Source: Przewalskia tangutica (taxonomy: Eukaryota; Streptophyta; Magnoliopsida; Solanales; Solanaceae). Taken from it: a stretch of DNA of 64,000 nucleotides. Under the pieces are notes generated by a model. The model searched no databases. It saw nothing but the letters and a program-made list of their open reading frames with translations, and was not told where the DNA came from. Of this stretch, positions 23,435-34,197 are shown piece after piece. Position 1 is the first letter of the stretch. Each line of letters begins with the position of its first letter. The position numbers and the translations under genes are program-made. The stretch lies in contig CM056738.1 in NCBI GenBank assembly GCA_029844215.1, forward strand, positions 72,222,093 through 72,286,092, read 5' to 3'.

Positions 23435-23725
23435 TACGACAGGCGGAGAGCAGTGCCCTATTGGTCTAATTCCTGCTTCCCCTTGGTATCGGTAAAGGGG
23501 CTGGTAAGCGCTTCCCGAATAGATTCCTTTCTCTTCCCGGACAGAACAAAGGAACCACGCTTCACTTGTCGTAGTAAGACCACCCCTCTATAAGCTTTCC
23601 CTATCGCTCTGATGAACCTCTTTCCGCCTGTTCTCTAGAGTTCAAGAACAGATTCTTGCCTATCCCTTATTTGTCCATGCGCGGTATATTCTCCCATATT
23701 CTCGGTGCTCCGTTGCCGTGAAGCT
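23435..23725. other. Block of different base composition, possibly organelle-derived
   Basis: About 290 bp near 48 percent GC without the repeat motifs around it: GCGGAGAGCAGTGCCCTATT, AAGGGGCTGGTAAGCGCTTC, GATGAACCTCTTTCCGCC. Style and composition resemble plant mitochondrial intergenic DNA, but this is an impression and not a match. It lies in the interior of the inner element. Confidence 0.3.
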
Positions 23726-24014
23726 CTTTTAAAATTTATCCCAGTTTTGGGACATGGAACCCTTTGCGTAAATTAACCATGTCCATTGATGTCGTTTGTA
23801 GTAAAACCCTTAAAATTGTCCCAGTTTATGTCGATCTTTCAAGCATATGGAATCATATTTGTCGGTGTCTTTCCGTGGCGAAGTCCCTAAAAATTTGTCC
23901 CGGTTTTTTGACTGACGAAACTGAGTCGGATATATGTCGTGCATTTGTCTTGTCTGTATGACGAGACTGAGTACAACTCACTAAAATGCAAAGTGATAAA
24001 ACGAAGATATACTA

Positions 24015-24275
24015 ATGGTGTGACCGAGGCCGATGTAGGCCGCCTACGTATCCGCTAAGGGAATCAGGTCGGACGTAGTTCGTTACAGACAAGATTTAAA
24101 AAATTTAAAGATGGGACCGAGGCCGATATGGCCGCCTACGTATCCGCCAAGGGAATCAGGTCACACGTAGTTCCGATTACAAGCAAAGTAATTGGGCTTT
24201 TCTAGAAATGGGACCGAAGCCGATATGGCCGCCTACGTATCCCGCCAAGGGAATCAGGTCAAACATAGTTCAGAT
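24015..24275. repeat. Three ~96-bp tandem copies of the CCTACGTATCC module
   Basis: Units near 24017, 24113 and 24209 with GGGACCGA.GCCGATATGGCCG, CCTACGTATCCGCCAAGGG and AATCAGGTC..ACGTAGTTC. Homologous to the four-copy array at 17398-17800. Confidence 0.9.
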
Positions 24276-24455
24276 TGTGACAAAATTTTGAGAAAATTAA
24301 TGTTTAGGATATGGGCTTTCTGTGTATTAACACAAGGAATGACGCAGACCCAGAAAACAAAGCTAGTATAGCTCGAAATTAATACTAAGCGAATGCACAA
24401 AATTGGAGTAGCAAAATACTGTACTAGAGTGCACATAGCTGAAAGCAACAAACAT

Positions 24456-24755
24456 TTAGCAAGCAGACGCGCGTCCTAGCATGTTTGGGACCTCTTTTAA
24501 TGCCAGAGGTGGGCCTAAACGCCAAATATGCGAGATTATGATAGATAGGTCCAAGTTGTTAAATTGCAATGTTTTGTTGGAAATGACGACCAAATGACGG
24601 TGCACTTTTTCCAATTTCGGCATGTCATATTTAAGCTTGGATTTGTCTATCATTGTCACGTTACTCATAATATGCTGGTTGGTCGTTGGGTTGAGAAACC
24701 CATCGACGATTTGGAAGGTTCCTAGTCGTGGATACGATTCCAAGGATCGACCCAC
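24456..24755 (-). CDS. Short ORF conserved between the two Tat-like elements (inner copy)
   Basis: A 99-codon frame starting about 470 bp inside the 5' LTR, the place where a leader ORF or gag start would be expected. It shares KVHRHLV.ISN..LQFN.L and a tail .LGRA with the minus-strand frame at 30910-31143 in the outer element. No known domain is recognised. DNA identity continues outside the frame, so coding selection is unproven; it may simply be shared non-coding sequence. Confidence 0.3.
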   Translation of the reverse strand: MGRSLESYPRLGTFQIVDGFLNPTTNQHIMSNVTMIDKSKLKYDMPKLEKVHRHLVVISNKTLQFNNLDLSIIISHIWRLGPPLALKEVPNMLGRASAC

Positions 24756-25203
24756 CTAAAGTGTATGCATGAATGACTTAGTATAAAGGGTGGTATAGCT
24801 CTGTCTTAAGTTTGCTAAAATTTGGCTTACTGGACGCGAGATTCTCGAGCGGACTACTCGAGTGAGAAGGCTACGCGACCACCGGTTGGACCGGATTCTC
24901 CGCACAAAACGCTAATTCTCTTAAATTTGGGTGTTTGAAAGAAATTTGCAGGTGCGCAAAGCACACACGCGTGTTGTGTGTGATAGTGTGAATTTTCCAT
25001 AAGGGAGGAAATATGAGCGGAATGTCAGTTTAAGGAAAGCGATAACAAATAGCAGCATGCAAATATTCATGTAAAGAATAACAGTTTAGGCCAAGGATAG
25101 ATAAGAGCAAATAAATGTAAAAACACAAAAATAACAACTAAGCAAATAAAGAAAAATAAAGCACGATAATTAACCTAAGTTTGTTATGGTTAAGAACCTA
25201 GGG

Positions 25204-25223
25204 TATCCCCAGCGGAGTCGCCA
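25204..25223 (-). other. Primer-binding site of the inner element
   Basis: Minus-strand TGGCGACTCCGCTGGGGATA, three bases from the LTR end. It has the form of a tRNA-Arg 3' end complement including TGG, as used by Ogre/Tat elements. Confidence 0.75.
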
Positions 25224-25226
25224 TGC

Positions 25227-25887
25227 TGTAACACCTCATTCTAACCGGAGTCGAAAACGGGAGTACTACTTATGGTTGATTCCTAAATTTGTATTCAAGG
25301 AGTCGCCACCTAATTATTATAGTGAATTAGGAAACTTTAAATGTAGCATAAAATACTACGAATGATCTCCATTTTTAAAGGTCTGCGAAAGCTCTGTGAG
25401 ATTCTAGGTAAGGGTTCTTTATTATCCTAAAGGGAAGGGGTTAGGCACCCTCTAAGATCCGCTAACTTACGGTTATCCGTTCAAACTTAGGTTGTTATTA
25501 TTGTGCTAAATGTATTATGCAATTCTAAGGGTGTTCTAACTAAGAAACTATGCGAACATTTAAAATAGATATATATTTAACAAGAATGTAATGAAAGCAA
25601 ATAGTCATATAAAGAGGAGGTGAAGAAAACTTAGCGGTATTTCGCTTTATTTTCCTTTTATGCGAATGCTTTAACTTTGGGGTGCGCCTCCGGGTACCTG
25701 CAAAGATACTTAGTAGAAGAGTTAGTAACTAATAAAATAAATTATCAAATAAACACAACGTAGTGTATATATATATATATATATAGATATATGTATGTAA
25801 AAGATATATTTTTATATAGTGTGGGCTGCAAAAGACACTTAGTAAAAGAATTAGTAAATAATAAAATAAATGATCAAATAAACACAA

Positions 25888-25939
<52 letters not shown>

Positions 25940-28880
25940 AAAGATATTTTTTATTATATAGTGTGGGCTCAGCTAGTGTTATGCGAAGGATACTAAGACA
26001 TGAGAAGCCAATATCGTTCCGGCTGCGGTCGACTCACCTCCCGGTGAACGATACTATGCATTCTCGTCTAATCTTTTCACTTTCCTCCTCGCCCACATAT
26101 TCTGTCTCGCTTACCATGGAGGCCTCCAGGACGACGGATAAATCCTTCGTAGGCCAGTGCAAATGAAGTATCATGTTCAAATCAGAGTACAATCTGATAA
26201 GTGTGCCAATGTTCAACAACAATTTAACAAAGTCATAAAGAAGGCAGCATCGCCGAAATTATAGCGGTATGCGCGGACACCGGAGTTGCATCTCCTGGTG
26301 AAATCGCAACAGTGCTCACTAAGTGAATGTGAAATAAATCAACAACCAGTAAACAATGCACAGAGAAATGATACTGCATACGTCAGTAAATATCAAACTA
26401 GATTGCCTTGCCAAGATACGGGTCAGAATTCTCCATACAATGGGTGGAGTAGAATATTATCCCTGAAATACAAGGTAAGCCGCCAACACCATTCATGCTC
26501 CGATGTCGCAACGAGATCAAAAGGTTTCTAGAACCTTAAGCAGGGCACGCTATCGGAGAGGTTAAATGGTCAATACAAAAAATGCAACCAATATGCCGCA
26601 AATTCGATTCAAATTTAGTCCGAAACATCCCATATATCAGCCCGAAATGCAGAAACACAGTCCCAAATAATGCACCAAAACAGTCCACCAATTAATGCCA
26701 AAACAGCCCCAAAACGCAGCAAAACAGACCTTAAAATGCAGTAAAATATCCCTTAAAAGTGCAGCAGCAATAGCCCTCAAAATGAAGCAAAACAGACCTT
26801 AAAATGCAGTAAAATATCCCTTAAAAGTGCAGCAGCAATAGCCCTCAAAATGCAGCAAAACAACCCTTAAAGTTCAAGAAAGCGACTCAATCGCCCAAAA
26901 TGCGCGATGGTTTGGCCAAAACGAGAGTGATTTTAAACCAAAATATCATCGAAATGTAGTAGCAAAAATAGCGACCAGTATAGCAAGATCAGCCATAAAA
27001 ATGCGACAAATTTTATCCCATAAATAAACCACAAATGGCCCAAAACTCAATCATCATTTAAGCCTCAAATCGCCTAAAAGATGGCGGTTTCGGTAAAGAA
27101 ATGCGTGACCATTCATGGCGGATTCGAGTTCGGACTTCACCTTATAGGAATATTAGGCTAGGTGGCTCCAACTCACTAACATTCGAAACATGGATATACA
27201 AAATACACATGGACGGTACTCGATATGGCATTGTAACACGATTATATCAATTTTCTTGAGTTCTTGGGAGTCTAGTTCTCATATAATATATGTTGAGGTG
27301 CGAGTGGACCATTTCAAAGATAATTTATGGTCATATAAAATACATCAGTCCAAAGTTATTACAGCTAAACACACAAACGCATTACGTAAGAAATAAGCTT
27401 CATGCTTTTGACCATACAAGTTCTTGACTATGTATTGTAAGTAAAATAGATCATTTTGGAGTATACACTAATACTAAGCCATTTCTAAGTTAGTTAATGA
27501 ACATACAAAACCTTAACAGAGTATTGAATATGCTTCATAAATCAACATGATATGGTTATAATCATATGCTATGCCAAAGATGCTTCAACATTACTAAATA
27601 AATATAAGAAGCAGGTTGACCAGGTCTTAAGAATCACATCAAATTAACCCACAAACCAGACTCAGTGATCCTTATAGAATATAAACCGACGGACATCGCC
27701 GGAGTTTTCAAATGCCAAAACTCCAGAGATCATCCCAGCAATCAAAATATACCGCAGTTATATATAAAATACAAAGCAATGGAGGTCGCCGGAGTTTAAA
27801 GACTCCGGCCAGTTACCCAAAAAAAAGGAGAAATCAGTCCACAACCAACAAACATACCAAACAAGATATAAACCGAACAAACGGGGAGATGGGTGGCGTC
27901 ACTTCCACGGCTAATCGTCGGAGCGTCGCCTGATGGTGGGTTCTCGGCGGCGGGGTGTGGGAAGCGATGGTTCGCCGATGAAGCGGAAGAAGGGGATCGA
28001 TGGGTCACTGGTTCAGTTCGCCGACGAGTCACTGGTTGTGACGGGAGAGAGCAGTTCGACGGAGATGAAGGTGGTACTGCTGGTTTCAAATAGATGAGAG
28101 CTTCATAAAAAAATAAAAAAAAAGGGTATGAGGGGTGTGGGCGTTTGCTGGTGCTGGAGGTCGACGGGAGACTGGCGGCGACGGGGATAATGGGAGAGTA
28201 GAGGTGCGGCTGCAGGTGCTTAAAGGGGGTTCGCCGGAGCTTGGAGCTCCGGCGAAGGGCGGCGGCGACGAGATGGGCTCCTGGAAGGCTGACGGAGAAA
28301 AGAGTGTTTTTAAAAAAATGAGGGAGAGATTGAGAGATAGGGTGTGCGGCTGCCCCTCTTGTTCTCTTTTTGTGGTCTTTTGTAGTGTCCATGTATTAGG
28401 GTTTTTTTGTTAATGGGAGAAGAGATGATAAATGGCTAATGGGTTGGGTTCAAAACGGATTGGGCCTCGGTTTTGGGCTATGGGGAAGAGGAGATTATTT
28501 AGTTTGGGTCAATTTTATTGGACTTGGGTTTAGAATTAAATATGGGCTTCAGATTTTAAGGAGTCTAATTTTGTTTGGGCTGATATATTATTTGCTGAAA
28601 TGGGTGGAATTCTATTTGGGTAGAAATTAAGGTGTTGAGTTTTAATTAATGGAAAGTAAATGAGTTTAAATTATTTATAAAGTTATTTTGAGTATTATTA
28701 AATTAACAAATGTTGAAACGATATTTAAGGACTGCTTAATGTTTTATACATGCGACACTATTATTTAAATTTCTTATTTATTATGTGTTATTATTGTTAC
28801 AATTATCTTGCGGTATTTAAAAAAAAAGTTTAATTTTATGATAAATAATTGAAAGGGAGGGACAAAATTGGGTGTCAACA
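25227..28880 (-). repeat. 5' LTR (right end) of the inner element
   Basis: 3654 bp. (TA)n tracts at 25766-25796 and 25893-25937 differ in length from the partner LTR. Between about 26860 and 27380 this copy repeatedly lacks or changes the A of CAG and the T of CTG relative to the left LTR, while the rest is near-identical. A GC-rich hairpin CGCCGGAGCT(N3)AGCTCCGGCG lies at 28230-28253. Confidence 0.92.
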
Positions 28881-28885
28881 ATTCA

Positions 28886-31650
28886 CACAGCTTCAGATAG
28901 TACCTCAGACATACCTGAGTGTCAACACACTTGCTTGCAGCCAAGGTTTCGAACTACACGTAATCTCACGTTTCAAATGCTCTCACTGAAAGAAAGTCCC
29001 ATCCACACATATATTCCAGTATTTTGAATTTTGGGACGTTTGGAGAAAAACACTCACACTCAGAAAGATGTTTAATGCATGCAATTGTGATACCATAGGC
29101 TTGGTCATCATGTAAGTATCCACTAATGTGAGAACCCTCAGTATAAGATCATGTAGGGCTTGTCACGGACTTGTAATGTAGGCTTGGGGAAAGGAATGAA
29201 TATCATTTGGATAAAAGTGACTAATCATTCCTCGAGAGTTGGACTACGTCCGTGCTTGATATTTGTGTGTTTTGATGCTGACTTGCTTTCTTTTTGTCCC
29301 AGTTTTTCTGTATTAACTTCTTTTGAATCTTTCATTTGGAGCCCCTTTTTTCGGGGTTATATATTCCTTTTTTTTTTAATTTTACTATCGGGGCTTTTGA
29401 TTTCCTCTTTGTGTGAAGTTGTATCTGCTTTTGTTTTCTTTTCCTTTTGGAACTTTGACAACTTTTGTCTTTTGGAAACTTCAGCTAGAATTTTGTCAGT
29501 CACTTGCACATTTCTAAAGCACTCAAGGAGGTCGGGCCAAGAGAGGGACAATGCGTATGCACTCAGAAAGGGTATAGGTGTAATATGCGATTGTAGAAAG
29601 AAATAGGTTTAGGCTCAAAGGGGTGTGTTAGGGATAATGTTATTTGGTAGGCTGAAAAGGCTCAAACGGGTCAAAGAAAGCCTACGATCATTTCCTACAC
29701 CGAGTGTTACTCAAGATTTCGCCTCAACAAACATTCAGGCCAAGTTCTAGATCACAATGCAATGCGATTGAACTTATTCTAAAAACTCACCACACAATGC
29801 ATATGAAACGATGAGGTTGGTTTCCCCCTTATTCTTGGAAACACACAAGACAATGTCATTTACGGGTGTGAATAAGAGGTACCAAAAGAATCTATGGTTT
29901 ACCACAGAGTCAACTCATACTGATTATTACTTTTTTTCTACGCACTCCTAAGCGTATGGTATCAGATCAACAAAGTCAAATAATAATACTTAAAAATGTT
30001 TTTGTATTTTTGAATAACATATTTTTTTGTATTTTTGAATAATTATTTTTTTATATTTTTTGAATAAATAGTACCGAACCCGAATAGGGCTGCCTACGTA
30101 TCCCGCCGAGGGAATCAGGTGCGCGTAGTTCATTCAAATATGTTATAAAATGTATGCTTGAAAAGAATTTATCAAAGAAAGGATAGCAATATAAAGCAGT
30201 GCAAAAGAAATTATTGTCCACTGTGGACGAATGCAAAGTAAAATGAATGTAACGGAAAAATGAATGCCCGAAAACATGATGAATGAGATGCATGAGTGAG
30301 AAAAATATGCTTCTTTATTATTATTATTTTTTTATTTTTTATTTTTATGGTGTCGAACCCAAAATGGGTTGCCTACGTATCACACAGTGTGGTGAGAATC
30401 AGACACGCGTAGTTCGGAATGATTATGTTGTAAAATGCATGATAAATAATTATGTAATCAACAATAGACATATCAATTGAATTTGCAAATAAAGATACAA
30501 AATATAGAAGAACTGAGAGCGATGTCTCGTTGAATCTGATATAAACTGACTTCTATTAGTCAACATAACTCCCGCTCATTTTTGTGATGATTTTTTTTTC
30601 TTTTTTTTTTGACCGCCCTAGGCTGCTTGCGAGGACGACCTTCCTGCAAAAAATATGAGAAATAGGTGAGTAGAAAAATGACAAAATAATAAAAATGCAG
30701 AGGTGTGACAATATAGTCAAAGACTCCCCTGATTGGTTCGACCGGACTGGTGGTTGATGCTTCACAAAGTCCAACTCGCGCTATTCAAGAGTGATTTACG
30801 CAGTAGAAGTCCTGATTGCAATGTGACAGTAAAAAGTGCAAAACTGCAAATGCTCGAGCCCGAAATCACAAAAGGGTAATTATTGCATTAAATAATATGT
30901 ACAGAATTGCTAGCGACAACAATAGTAAACAAAGGCATGCAAATCAAGCGCGCGCCCTAATATGCATGGGACCTCTCTTATGCCAGAGGTCGGCCTAAAC
31001 GCCAGATATGCGATGATAAATAGGTTCAAGCCATTAAACTGCAATATTTCGTTGGAAATGGCGACCAAATGACGGTGCACTTTTTTCAATTTTGGCGTGT
31101 CATGATCAGGCTTGGATCCGTCTATCATAATCACACTACACACATATGCTTATTGGTCGTCGGGTTGTGAAACCCAACGATAATTTGGTGGATTTCCTAA
31201 TCGTGGAGACGATACCAATGATCGACCCACCTAGGGTGTATGCATGCATGACTTAAAATAAAGATGGCGGTATAGCTCTATCTTAAATTTTCTAAAATTT
31301 GGCTTACTAGACACAATGGTTCCCGGGCGGACTACTCGAGTGAGAAGGCTACGCGGCCACCGGATGGTCCGGATGCTCTTGCACCTTTGCCAACTCGCCT
31401 ATATTTTGGTATTTGAAAGAAATTTGCGGGTGCGCCAGCACACCTCGCGTGTAGTGTGTGATAGTGTCAATTTTCCAGAATTGAGGAAATATGAGCGAAA
31501 TGACAATTTAAGGAAAGCAGTAAGAATGTAGCAATTACAGTAGTTAATTACAAAATAAAAGCAAACAATATAAAACATTTACAACAAATATAAAAGCAAA
31601 ATAAAGCGCAATATTTAATCAACCTGGGTTTGCTATGATCAATAACCTGA
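28886..31650 (-). other. Right interior of the outer Tat-like element, no gene recognised
   Basis: About 2.8 kb of low-complexity, T- and A-rich sequence. It has single copies of the module GCCTACGTATCCCGCCGAGG at 30091 and a diverged one at 30371, and a region at 30960-31255 homologous to 24483-24770 of the inner element. Frames at 29160-29606 (+) and 29357-29551 (-) have no family resemblance and are not called. Confidence 0.5.
30910..31143 (-). CDS. Short ORF conserved between the two Tat-like elements (outer copy)
   Basis: A 77-codon frame about 530 bp inside the 5' LTR, homologous to the minus-strand frame at 24456-24755 (KVHRHLVAISN, LQFNGL, CILGRA). Function unknown; probably a vestige of a leader or gag region, or non-coding. 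Confidence 0.28.
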   Translation of the reverse strand: MCSVIMIDGSKPDHDTPKLKKVHRHLVAISNEILQFNGLNLFIIAYLAFRPTSGIREVPCILGRALDLHAFVYYCCR

Positions 31651-31670
31651 TATCCCCAATGGAGTCGTCA
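31651..31670 (-). other. Primer-binding site of the outer element
   Basis: Minus-strand TGACGACTCCATTGGGGATA, three bases from the LTR, with three differences from the inner element's site. Confidence 0.7.
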
Positions 31671-31673
31671 TGC

Positions 31674-34192
31674 TGTCGCGCCCGTTTTTGACCTCGGGGT
31701 CTGAACGGTATCCGCAACGTTGTTCTTTGGCGCGGTTCCCTGGATGGAGCAATAATACTGATTTTGAGGAGTCGTCACCTAATTAGTTAAGTGAATTAGG
31801 ACACTTGATTTTTTGCAATAAAAATACTGCAATTAATCTCCATTTAATGGTCTGCGAAATTAATGAGATTCTGAATCAGGGTTCTTTATTATCCTAAAGG
31901 GAAGGGGTTAGGCATCCTTTAAGATCCGCTAACTTGCGGTTATTCGTTCAAACCTAAGCATTTTTCATAATTTATAATTAAAATAAAGTGCAATACAGAA
32001 TAATAAAACTTAAAATTAAATGCGACATAAAATAAAACTCCGGGACATCTTTTAGCCCTTTTAGGCCTTCTGCACAAGATGATCTCCGGGTACCTGTATA
32101 AACACTTAGTAAAAGTGTTAGTAATAGAATAAATAATTTTAATGCAATGACAAGAATTAATAAGTAAAGCCAAAAATAAAAAAAATCCGTCTTTTGCTCA
32201 GAGGAGGCCTTGGAAATCAGACGGAGATTCCTTCATCGACCAATATTGTTAAAAAACAATAAAATAAATAAAACTTTCAGATCCGCGCCAAAGCAGTAAT
32301 AGTTTTAAACACGGAGGGCTCAGATATATATAAAAATAAAGTGGGACATCCTAAACAAGTGTGGCTGCGAGAATTCGCCCTGCCAGCGCATGTTGGTTAT
32401 CCTGTGTAAGTAGAAGAAATCATCAACGCCAAGAAAGCTTCATTTATTTTATTTTCCGTCTTTGCAACTGTGGAGGCCTCAAAAATCGACAGATAACTTT
32501 TTCATTGACCAATAGTGTATCATGTTCAAATCAGTAAATACCCAATATTCAAATGCAGAAATCTGTTCCTTCAGTTTAATAAAATAAAAGCAAACTTGTC
32601 GAACCAGTCCGAAAACCGATGAACAATAAGCAGCAACAACATCGCCAAAATTTCAGAACATCTTAAAACTTCGGCCGGATGCTAAAATTGAAAAATCAGT
32701 GTATTCCCAAGTATAACATTCAGTTCAAACATGAACCAACAGTAAGGCGCAAAATAAACTAGCAAACCAGATCAACAATAAACTAAAAACAACAACAATA
32801 TCCAGCGTAGTCCGAAAAGATTCCCCGTAACTGCCAGAAAATGGCCCAAAACAGTCCGGAAATAGTGAATCGGACAAAAGCCCAAACAAAATAGTAGCGT
32901 CGCCGGAAATACCACCGGAGCGACCAAAAACAGTGCAAGTCAGTCCATTTGTAAAAAGCAAACAACAAGCCCCCAACAGTAAAGCCGACAAAGTCGCCGG
33001 AGTTCTAAGACTCCGGCATGTTACAAAAATAAAAAACCAGTCCAATAACCGACGGATACCAAAGATGGTAAAATATGAGTCACCGGAGTATTTCCAGAAT
33101 AACGACATGCGAGCGAACAAAGGGGAAAGGGTCAGTCCAACAAAAAGCAACGAACAGATTTCGAAAATAAAGCCAACCGAGGTCGCCGGAGTTTAATGAA
33201 CTCCGACCAAAAAGCCAAAAATATCAGTCCAAACAAACCACAACATACATAATAGCAACGAAAGAGAAACAAATAAGTGTCGTCGCCGGAGTTCAAACTC
33301 CGGCAAGTTTCAACAACACAAAAAGATAACAGGCAGCGGCGACGTCACTTCAACGGCTATCGCCGGAGCGACGCTTCCAGTGATTTGAACGTAGAACAGG
33401 GGCGGGCAGTGGGGTGTGACGGTAGGGGTTCGCCGAAGATGGTGGTGTTGGGAGGCTGAAGGTTCGACAGGAATGGGGTGAGGGAATGGGCTGGTCAGTG
33501 GCGAGGAGCAGTGGGGGTGTTGTGGTTTCGACGGTGACGGGACAGTGGGGGTTCGACGTGAATGGGGTGAGAGGGGAAGAGGAGAGTGAGAGAGAGTGTG
33601 GTGGGGTCTGGAATTAAAAAGGGAGTGAGAGGTTGCGGCTGGGCTGATGTTGTTAAAAATGAGGGGTAATGTTTTATTTATAGGGGTATTTAGGTTTTGG
33701 GGAATGAAAAGTGTGGTATTTTTTTGGGGAGGGGAATAAAAGAGTGTTGAATTAAAATAAAAAAATAAAAGGGTGTTGGATTGGACTGATCCGAATTAAG
33801 CCTCGAATTGGGACTGATTTGACAAAATGCAAAGCGGGTTAATTATTTAAAAGAAAAATTATTTAAAAAGATGCAAAATTATTAAAATGCAAACGTCGAT
33901 GCGATAATAATAACAAAAACAATATTTAAGAAATGTTTAATGTCTAATTAAAAGTAAAAACGGGATGTCAATTAATTATTTAAAGAGATGCAAACATAAT
34001 AATAATAGAAACATAATATTAACAAAGACATAATGCTTAATTTAAAATAAAAAGATGCAATGCATTTTGTGAAAAATAAACATAGAATATTATGTAAAAA
34101 ATGCAAAAAAAATGATGATTAAAATGTGGTGTCTTAAAACACATAAAATTGCAACAAATATATGAAAAACGGGTCAAAATTGACTGTCAACA
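31674..34192 (-). repeat. 5' LTR (right end) of the outer element
   Basis: 2519 bp, collinear with 12661-15235. It lacks about 35 bp after CAAACCTA near 31956. Its third hairpin is intact here (GCCGGAGTT, CA, AACTCCGGC at 33287-33306) but mutated in the left LTR. Confidence 0.92.
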
Positions 34193-34197
34193 GGGTG

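Larger units (their letters stand above)
17946..28880 (-). mobile_element. Tat-lineage-like large-LTR element (inner), minus orientation, no coding genes found
   Basis: Nested in the internal region of the outer element with target-site duplication ATTCA (17941-17945 and 28881-28885). Read on the minus strand it begins TGTTGACACCCAATTTTGTC and ends GGGGTGTTACA. LTRs are 25227-28880 (5' on minus) and 17946-21556 (3'). The primer-binding site TGGCGACTCCGCTGGGGATA lies three bases inside the 5' LTR. The 3.67-kb internal region has no recognisable gag or pol. It carries two degenerate stem-loops, a 27/46-bp minisatellite, a GC-balanced foreign-looking block and three copies of the CCTACGTATCC module. 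It shares blocks with the outer element in LTR and interior, so the two are related families. Confidence 0.9.
12661..34192 (-). mobile_element. Tat-lineage-like large-LTR element (outer), minus orientation, no coding genes found
   Basis: It lies inside the copia 1 RT region with target-site duplication GGGTG (12656-12660 and 34193-34197). Read on the minus strand it starts TGTTGACAGTCAATTTTGAC and ends GGGCGCGACA. LTRs are 31674-34192 (5' on the minus strand) and 12661-15235 (3'). The primer-binding site TGACGACTCCATTGGGGATA follows the 5' LTR and resembles the tRNA-Arg type site used by Ogre/Tat elements (family knowledge). Excluding the nested element its internal region is about 5.5 kb. 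It shows no gag, protease, RT or integrase motif, so it behaves as a LARD-like non-autonomous element. Close to its 3' LTR are three stem-loops, an 85-bp array and a ~101-bp array. The two LTRs differ by roughly 3 percent in the stretch I compared, plus a ~35-bp deletion in the right copy. Confidence 0.88.

Noticed and set aside
27796..28392. 198-aa minus-strand ORF in the inner LTR
   Set aside because: The frame is broken in the partner LTR (20761-21069), composition is Ser/Pro/His-rich as expected of GC-rich LTR sequence, and no domain is visible.
29160..29606. 148-aa + strand ORF in the outer element interior
   Set aside because: Phe/Leu/Ser-rich translation of a T-rich tract on the non-coding strand of the element; no domain.
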